A stretch of DNA of 9,750 nucleotides from Patescibacteria group bacterium (GTDB taxonomy: Bacteria; Patescibacteriota; Gracilibacteria; UBA1369; PNNO01), in contig JAJRYP010000037.1 in NCBI GenBank assembly GCA_024275695.1, positions 1-9,750 of the forward strand, read 5' to 3'. This document shows positions 6,544 to 9,750 of this stretch, piece by piece. Both the position numbers and the translations under genes were made by a program. The stretch's first letter is position 1, and each line of letters opens with the position of its first letter. Below the pieces are notes generated by a model, which worked only from the letters and a program-made list of their open reading frames with translations, made no database searches and was not told where the DNA came from.

Positions 6544-7518
6544 ATGAAGATACGAAGCAAACATAATTTTTTAATAACAATATTGGGAGCATTTCTCATC
6601 TTTAGTATGCCCTTTATTGCTAACGCACAAACTGAAGATACTCACGTTTTCACAGACGTTGATGTTGGGCATCCCGAATATGTTGCAATCAAATATTTAA
6701 AAGAAAAAGGAATTTTGAAAGGTTACGACGACGGGAGTTTTAAACCTGAAAATTTGATTAACAGAATTGAAGCGCTAAAAATTATTTTAGAGGCAAACAA
6801 GACAATTAACAACAATTATATTGAACAAAATAAACTGGGAGGCGATAATTTTTTAACAAATCTGGATCTTGTCAGTTTTTCCGATATATATAAAAGCCAA
6901 TGGTATTTCCCTTATATTAAAAAGGCTGTTGAGGAAGGTATTGTTCAAGGATACGAAGATGGAACTTTCAAGCCGTTAAAGACCGTAAACAGAGTTGAAA
7001 GCTTTAAAATGGTTATGGAAGACGATAACGTGGCGCTTTCCGAAGTAACGGAAAATCCGTTTGCCGATGTAAATATGAATGAATGGTTCGCTCCATATAT
7101 TCAAGAAGCAAAACTGCGAGAAATTATATATGTAATGATGAACAATACCGTTAATCCCGGACGAGAAATGACGCGAAGCAAATTCGCGGAACTTGTTTAT
7201 AGATATATGAAAAGTAAACAAGGTTCAATGTTCGGAAAAGGATCTTATTACAGCGATTCACTTGAAGGAAACGGAACATCTTCCGGAGAGCCTTACAGGG
7301 CGGCCGAGTTAACTGCGGCACACAAAACACTACCGTTTAACACAATGGTAAAAGTAACCAATCTCGCGAACGGAGCTGAAGTTGTTGTCAGAATAAACGA
7401 TCGTGGTCCGTTTGTAACCGGACGAGTTATTGACTTATCACGTAGCGCCTTTGAAGCAATAGCACATCCGGGTACGGGTGTTATTTGGGTAGAATATGAA
7501 ATTATAAATGAATCTTAA
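6544..7518 (+). CDS. Secreted SLH-domain protein with C-terminal RlpA-like double-psi beta-barrel
   Basis: A 324-residue exported protein. Residues 1-28 form a signal peptide (Lys/Arg start, hydrophobic FLITILGAFLIFSMPFI, likely cleavage after ANA). Three S-layer homology repeats follow: about 35-85 (GYDDGSFKPENLINRIEALK), 111-160 (GYEDGTFKPLKTVNRVESFK), and a degenerate third at 172-222. SLH domains hold proteins on wall polymers. Residues 229-308 are an RlpA-like double-psi beta-barrel: GKGSYYSD, SSGEPY, LTAAHKTLPFNTMVKVTNL, VVVRINDRGPF, GRVIDLSRSAF. In Pseudomonas, RlpA is a septal lytic transglycosylase; the Glu/His/Asp-bearing motifs of active members are kept here, so peptidoglycan cleavage is plausible but inferred. 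No SPOR domain is present, so septal targeting would need another route. It lies 8 bp after jag and overlaps the next ORF by 11 bp. Confidence 0.87.
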   Translation: MKIRSKHNFLITILGAFLIFSMPFIANAQTEDTHVFTDVDVGHPEYVAIKYLKEKGILKGYDDGSFKPENLINRIEALKIILEANKTINNNYIEQNKLGGDNFLTNLDLVSFSDIYKSQWYFPYIKKAVEEGIVQGYEDGTFKPLKTVNRVESFKMVMEDDNVALSEVTENPFADVNMNEWFAPYIQEAKLREIIYVMMNNTVNPGREMTRSKFAELVYRYMKSKQGSMFGKGSYYSDSLEGNGTSSGEPYRAAELTAAHKTLPFNTMVKVTNLANGAEVVVRINDRGPFVTGRVIDLSRSAFEAIAHPGTGVIWVEYEIINES

Positions 7519-7855
7519 AATGGTGGATGAAACATTTAACAGAAGGTTTGGGAGCAAAATAATCCGCAAACGTACTCCCCTTTCACAGGAGGTTCGTAAA
7601 ACGATTGTCGCATTATTGTTTGGCTTGATATTAATCACAGTTGTACTGAGTATCGTATTTTTATTAAATACAAGTAATTCCGCACAAAAAGGATATGTTC
7701 ACTCGCAACTAATTCTTCAGAACGAAGAATTGGAAAATATTAATAAAGAACTACGTATGAAAGTTTTAAAGGCAAAATCGATGTTTAGACTTGAAGAAAG
7801 CGATAAAATATATAACATGGAAAAACCGGAAGACCCGGCATATATTGCTCCATAG
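7508..7855 (+). CDS. Small FtsB/DivIC/FtsL-like membrane coiled-coil protein
   Basis: A 115-residue single-pass membrane protein. A basic N-terminus (NRRFGSKIIRKRTP, 11-24) precedes one TM helix (about 32-54, TIVALLFGLILITVVLSIVF), predicting N-in/C-out. A short heptad-like helix follows (about 64-95, QLILQNEELENINKELRMKV). This is the plan of FtsB/DivIC septum-formation initiators, small proteins of the FtsQBL division complex. Family sequence signatures are weak, so the assignment rests mainly on architecture and on the RlpA-like gene next door. The listed ATG overlaps that gene by 11 bp; the ATG at 7520, just after its stop, is an equally good start. The gene ends in TAG. No terminator is seen between it and the tRNA promoter. 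Confidence 0.6.
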   Translation: MNLKMVDETFNRRFGSKIIRKRTPLSQEVRKTIVALLFGLILITVVLSIVFLLNTSNSAQKGYVHSQLILQNEELENINKELRMKVLKAKSMFRLEESDKIYNMEKPEDPAYIAP

Positions 7856-7863
7856 AGATTTGT

Positions 7864-7891
7864 TTGACTTTAGAATTCGTTTCTATATAAT
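7864..7891 (+). promoter_or_regulatory. Predicted promoter of tRNA-Glu
   Basis: TTGACT (7864-7869) is followed after 16 bp by a perfect TATAAT (7886-7891). The predicted start near 7898 lies about 29 bp before the mature tRNA, leaving a short 5' leader for RNase P. Confidence 0.65.
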
Positions 7892-7926
7892 CTTTTTTGC
7901 AAGTTTGAAAACATATTTTGCAATGT

Positions 7927-8001
7927 GGTCCCATCGTCTAGTGGTTAGGACATCAGGTTTTCATCCTGGAAACAGGGGTTCGATTCCCCTTGGGACTACC
8001 A
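7927..8001 (+). tRNA. tRNA-Glu (anticodon TTC)
   Basis: A complete 75-nt cloverleaf can be folded by eye. The acceptor strands are GGTCCCA (7927-7933) and TGGGACT (7991-7997), with a G-T wobble at 1-72. The D arm is GTCT...GGAC (7936-7951). The anticodon stem is TCAGG/CCTGG around loop TTTTCAT, with anticodon TTC at 7960-7962. The variable loop is 4 nt. The T stem is AGGGG/CCCCT around TTCGATT (7979-7985). Discriminator A (7998) is followed by an encoded CCA (7999-8001). TTC reads GAA and GAG. The encoded CCA means no tail addition is needed for this tRNA. Confidence 0.96.
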
Positions 8002-8004
8002 GTA

Positions 8005-8037
8005 AGTGCTCCGTTGCCTCAGCGACTGCGCATTTTT
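8005..8037 (+). terminator. Weak possible terminator after tRNA-Glu
   Basis: AGTGCT (8005-8010) can pair with AGCGACT (8021-8027) with one bulged base, and a run of five T follows at 8033-8037. The stem is short and imperfect. It is proposed mainly because a tRNA transcript should end before the convergent gene at 8071. A second dyad, AATTAC (8040-8045) and GTAATT (8057-8062), lies just beyond. Confidence 0.3.
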
Positions 8038-8070
8038 AAAATTACGAACAAAGTGAGTAATTGCATCCGA

Positions 8071-8349
8071 CTAGTCTTCTTCTTCATCCGATCCTAATTC
8101 TGCAGCTGCGTCCAGCATTGCTTTTTTCACCTTATCATCCCAGTCTCCAAGTGAAGTCCCACGGCTTGCCTGCTGCAAAGCTCTTCTTCGGGCATCAGCA
8201 TCAGCATCTTCTTCTTTCACTCCATCTTTAGCCTTAGCAAATCTTGCCCTTATAGCATCTATACCTTCCGAAACTTCAAAGCCCGCTTTTTCTTCAGATG
8301 CTTCTTTTTCAACATCTTCATCGGGCCTCTCTTCTATTCTGTTTGGCAT
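8071..8349 (-). CDS. Small highly acidic hypothetical protein
   Basis: I do not recognise this 92-residue protein. It is dominated by Glu, Asp, Ala, Lys and Arg, with an acidic N-terminus (EERPDEDVEKEASEEKAGF) and an acidic tail (GSDEEED). A predicted helical middle includes IDAIRARFAKAKDGVKEED, and the segment SLGDWDDKVKKAMLDAAAEL looks amphipathic. No signal peptide, TM segment or Cys is present, so it is probably cytoplasmic. Support for its being real comes from a clear upstream promoter (8410-8382), an ATG start, a TAG stop and absence of any competing feature. Its base composition is richer in GC than its neighbours, partly because of the Ala/Asp/Glu content. It could be a charged chaperone-like, RNA-polymerase-associated or tail-segment protein; none of these is supported. 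Confidence 0.7.
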   Translation of the reverse strand: MPNRIEERPDEDVEKEASEEKAGFEVSEGIDAIRARFAKAKDGVKEEDADADARRRALQQASRGTSLGDWDDKVKKAMLDAAAELGSDEEED

Positions 8350-8381
8350 TTTTCAACTGGTTAATTTTAAAATTGGAATGT

Positions 8382-8410
8382 ATGCTAGCATGCCAAGCGC
8401 ATCAGGTCAA
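8382..8410 (-). promoter_or_regulatory. Predicted promoter of the small acidic protein gene
   Basis: On the minus strand TTGACC (8410-8405) is followed after 17 bp by TAGCAT (8387-8382). A TGC precedes the -10, giving an extended -10 (TGCTAGCAT). TGCTAGCA (8383-8390) is also an 8-bp palindrome. Transcription would begin near 8375, within a 12-bp palindrome AATTTTAAAATT (8363-8374), about 26 nt before the ATG. The rest of 8350-8499 is AT-rich spacer, and I see no strong terminator there. Confidence 0.5.
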
Positions 8411-8499
8411 CGAAATATACCTTCGCATTGTACAAATATCTTGATGTTATTTAGGTATCACCAATTTTACCAACCTTACGTATAAAATTTATATTAAAT

Positions 8500-9750
8500 T
8501 CACACAACACTATCCAAATAGCACTTTTCACAATAAACTTTTTCGGGACGATCAGGTGCGTAACTTGTTTGAATGTCGCTTGAACATTTCTTACATTTCC
8601 TATCCCAAAGCTCACGCGGATTACGCCTGTTCATACGATCTAAATGCCTTTCGTCGGGGCAAAGCCTTGGTATTGGCAAATGATTCTTTTTAAGAAATTT
8701 ATATTCATGAGGAATAATTTTATAGAGCTTTCCCGATCTTTCACATTTTAAAATTCTATCCACTATATCTTTTGGAACATCTTTTATATTATCCGGGATT
8801 TCATAATCCGGACCTTCATAAGAAAAAGTTTTGGATTCATCTTTCCATCTCCATCCCTTTTTTAAAACTTGCTCTTTTGAGAGCGGAAAATATTCTTGCG
8901 CAACCGTTTCATTATATCCAAACGGAGAAAGTTCAATCGGAAAAAACTCACCAAACTCCCCTGTTTCTTTCATATGTTTGATAATGCGCGACGCAAGTTT
9001 TTCATATTCTTCTTTCGTATACTGTTTATTTAAAATGCAATATCTCTTTTTATTAAGCCCTACACATCCAAAACAATTACTTGAATTATAAACCAAATCA
9101 CAATACTGAAGATTGCTTGAATAGTAACAATAACTTGAATATTGAACATTATAGAGCTCGAGCGTGCTCATCGTTTCGTTGCAAAGTTCAGGTTTATAAT
9201 AAATAAACGACGAATCGTAAGTATCAATTGGATCCAAAGCGTCGGTTACATACCTGCTATCCTGACCATTTGTAACATCATAACAATCAAGACAATTTCT
9301 ACAATTTTGAAGAAAATCACCTGATGAATCTTCCGAATTTATAATTTCGCTCTTCCTAACGATGCTTTGCTTTTTCATTTTATTAAACCGAACAAGCATT
9401 TCTTCAAGATAACTGTAACTTCCAATGTTTTTTGGATCAAAATACTTAAAAAATTCTTCTTTGCTATATTGCTTATTCAAAATACAATATTTTTTGTTTC
9501 GTAAATTCGAACAAAGTACACAAAAATTGCAATTTCGGAGCCCGTAAGAAAACCAAATGTCACTACTATTAAAGCATTTTTCGCTATAATAAGTATTATA
9601 ACAACCAACCAAATTTATTCCTTCATAGCAAATCTGACTATCGTAAACAAAGTTTGAATCCAGGCAATCCTTACAATCTTGTACAAATTTTCCATAATAA
9701 CAATCTTCATCATGCTCGGCTGCAAATAATAAGTAGCAATTTTTGTTATC
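8500..9750 (-). CDS. Large Cys/Tyr-rich protein with C-terminal zinc ribbon (CPR-associated family), N-terminus outside window
   Basis: The frame is open to the right edge, so the TTG at 9612 is not the start; 416 C-terminal residues are visible. The protein has many Cys, Tyr and Asn in short repeating patterns (NC-x2-C, YYSSN-LQYC, CFGC). They surround two copies of (K/R)YCILNKQY(S/T)KEE, at 9492-9454 and 9045-9007. Further on are GEFFPIELSPFGYNETVAQE and YFPLSKEQVLKKGWRWKDE, and finally CPDERHLDRMNRRNPRELWD, then CKKC plus YCEKC, a four-Cys zinc ribbon. I recall this layout from many CPR genomes, where the function is unknown and database names are unreliable. The repeated Cys/Asn pattern could be a beta-helix or serial metal sites. 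No membrane segment is visible. The stop is TGA (8500-8502), the only TGA stop in the window, with an in-frame TAA two codons later. Confidence 0.8.
   Translation of the reverse strand, partial: DNKNCYLLFAAEHDEDCYYGKFVQDCKDCLDSNFVYDSQICYEGINLVGCYNTYYSEKCFNSSDIWFSYGLRNCNFCVLCSNLRNKKYCILNKQYSKEEFFKYFDPKNIGSYSYLEEMLVRFNKMKKQSIVRKSEIINSEDSSGDFLQNCRNCLDCYDVTNGQDSRYVTDALDPIDTYDSSFIYYKPELCNETMSTLELYNVQYSSYCYYSSNLQYCDLVYNSSNCFGCVGLNKKRYCILNKQYTKEEYEKLASRIIKHMKETGEFGEFFPIELSPFGYNETVAQEYFPLSKEQVLKKGWRWKDESKTFSYEGPDYEIPDNIKDVPKDIVDRILKCERSGKLYKIIPHEYKFLKKNHLPIPRLCPDERHLDRMNRRNPRELWDRKCKKCSSDIQTSYAPDRPEKVYCEKCYLDSVV
9007..9492 (-). repeat. Internal repeat of the Cys-rich protein
   Basis: The 13-residue segment KYCILNKQYSKEE (9492-9454) returns as RYCILNKQYTKEE (9045-9007), with only R/K and S/T changes. 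Both are preceded by a C-x2-C-x(1-3)-NL/GL-(R/N)-(N/K)-K stretch. This points to a duplicated structural unit of about 150 residues. The first copy is followed by EFFKYFDPKN and the second by YEKLASRI. Confidence 0.8.

Noticed and set aside
7791..8039. Plus-strand ORF of 82 codons
   Set aside because: It runs through the tRNA-Glu gene and its promoter and overlaps the end of the FtsB-like gene in another frame.
8343..8396. 7-bp inverted repeat TTGGCAT/ATGCCAA
   Set aside because: The arms are 40 bp apart and one covers the start codon of the acidic-protein gene; probably chance.
8772..9324. Several plus-strand ORFs of 60-86 codons
   Set aside because: They are antisense to the Cys-rich gene, whose translation is clearly protein-like with duplicated motifs.
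1..9750. Full UGA-to-glycine reassignment as in Gracilibacteria
   Set aside because: About 2,900 codons show only one internal TGA. A fully reassigned genome would be expected to use TGA regularly for glycine, so only rare or emerging use remains possible.
1..9750. CRISPR arrays, insertion sequences, integrase or attachment sites
   Set aside because: No spaced direct repeats, transposase-like ORFs or terminal inverted repeats were found. The tRNA-Glu 3' end is not repeated downstream.

Overview
The window suggests a Candidate Phyla Radiation (Patescibacteria) genome. It is AT-rich and compact. It carries a partial member of a Cys/Tyr-rich protein family that I associate with CPR genomes, an archaeal-type ribose-1,5-bisphosphate isomerase, S-layer homology domains, and a PP2C-like/TM/beta-propeller protein. 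Almost no gene has a recognisable Shine-Dalgarno sequence. A member near Peregrinibacteria/Gracilibacteria is possible, but the phylum is inference.

Layout. 1-1851 (+): the 3' part of a ribose-1,5-bisphosphate isomerase (AMP/nucleoside salvage), then a UgtP/MGDG-synthase-like glycolipid glycosyltransferase. 1848-3779 (-): a PP2C-like membrane protein with an extracytoplasmic beta-propeller. It converges on the glycosyltransferase, and both stop codons lie in a shared TTAA. Its reading frame contains one internal TGA (3675-3677). 3780-4207: a 428-bp divergent intergenic region with a GC-rich repeat block, opposing promoters, a perfect 11-bp-arm hairpin, and an inverted repeat around the rpmH promoter. 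4208-7855 (+): the conserved rpmH-rnpA-yidC-jag cluster, continued by an SLH-RlpA-like cell-wall protein and a small FtsB/DivIC-like membrane protein. 7864-8001 (+): tRNA-Glu(TTC) with its own promoter. 8071-8349 (-): a small, very acidic protein of unknown function. 8500-9750 (-): the large Cys-rich zinc-ribbon protein, cut by the right edge.

How the genes fit together. The central cluster joins ribosome and tRNA maturation (L34, RNase P protein) to membrane-protein insertion (YidC) and an RNA-binding regulator of envelope synthesis (Jag/KhpB). The appended SLH-DPBB and FtsB-like genes strengthen the link to cell wall and division. The most interesting signal is the internal TGA. The frame on both sides is protein-like, and no ATG, GTG or TTG restart occurs for 149 codons. 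Elsewhere TGA is nearly absent: of 11 genes, only the Cys-rich gene ends in TGA, and an in-frame TAA follows two codons later. This could be a nonsense mutation or sequence error, leaky readthrough, or rare use of UGA as a sense codon. UGA is glycine in the related Gracilibacteria and Absconditabacteria.
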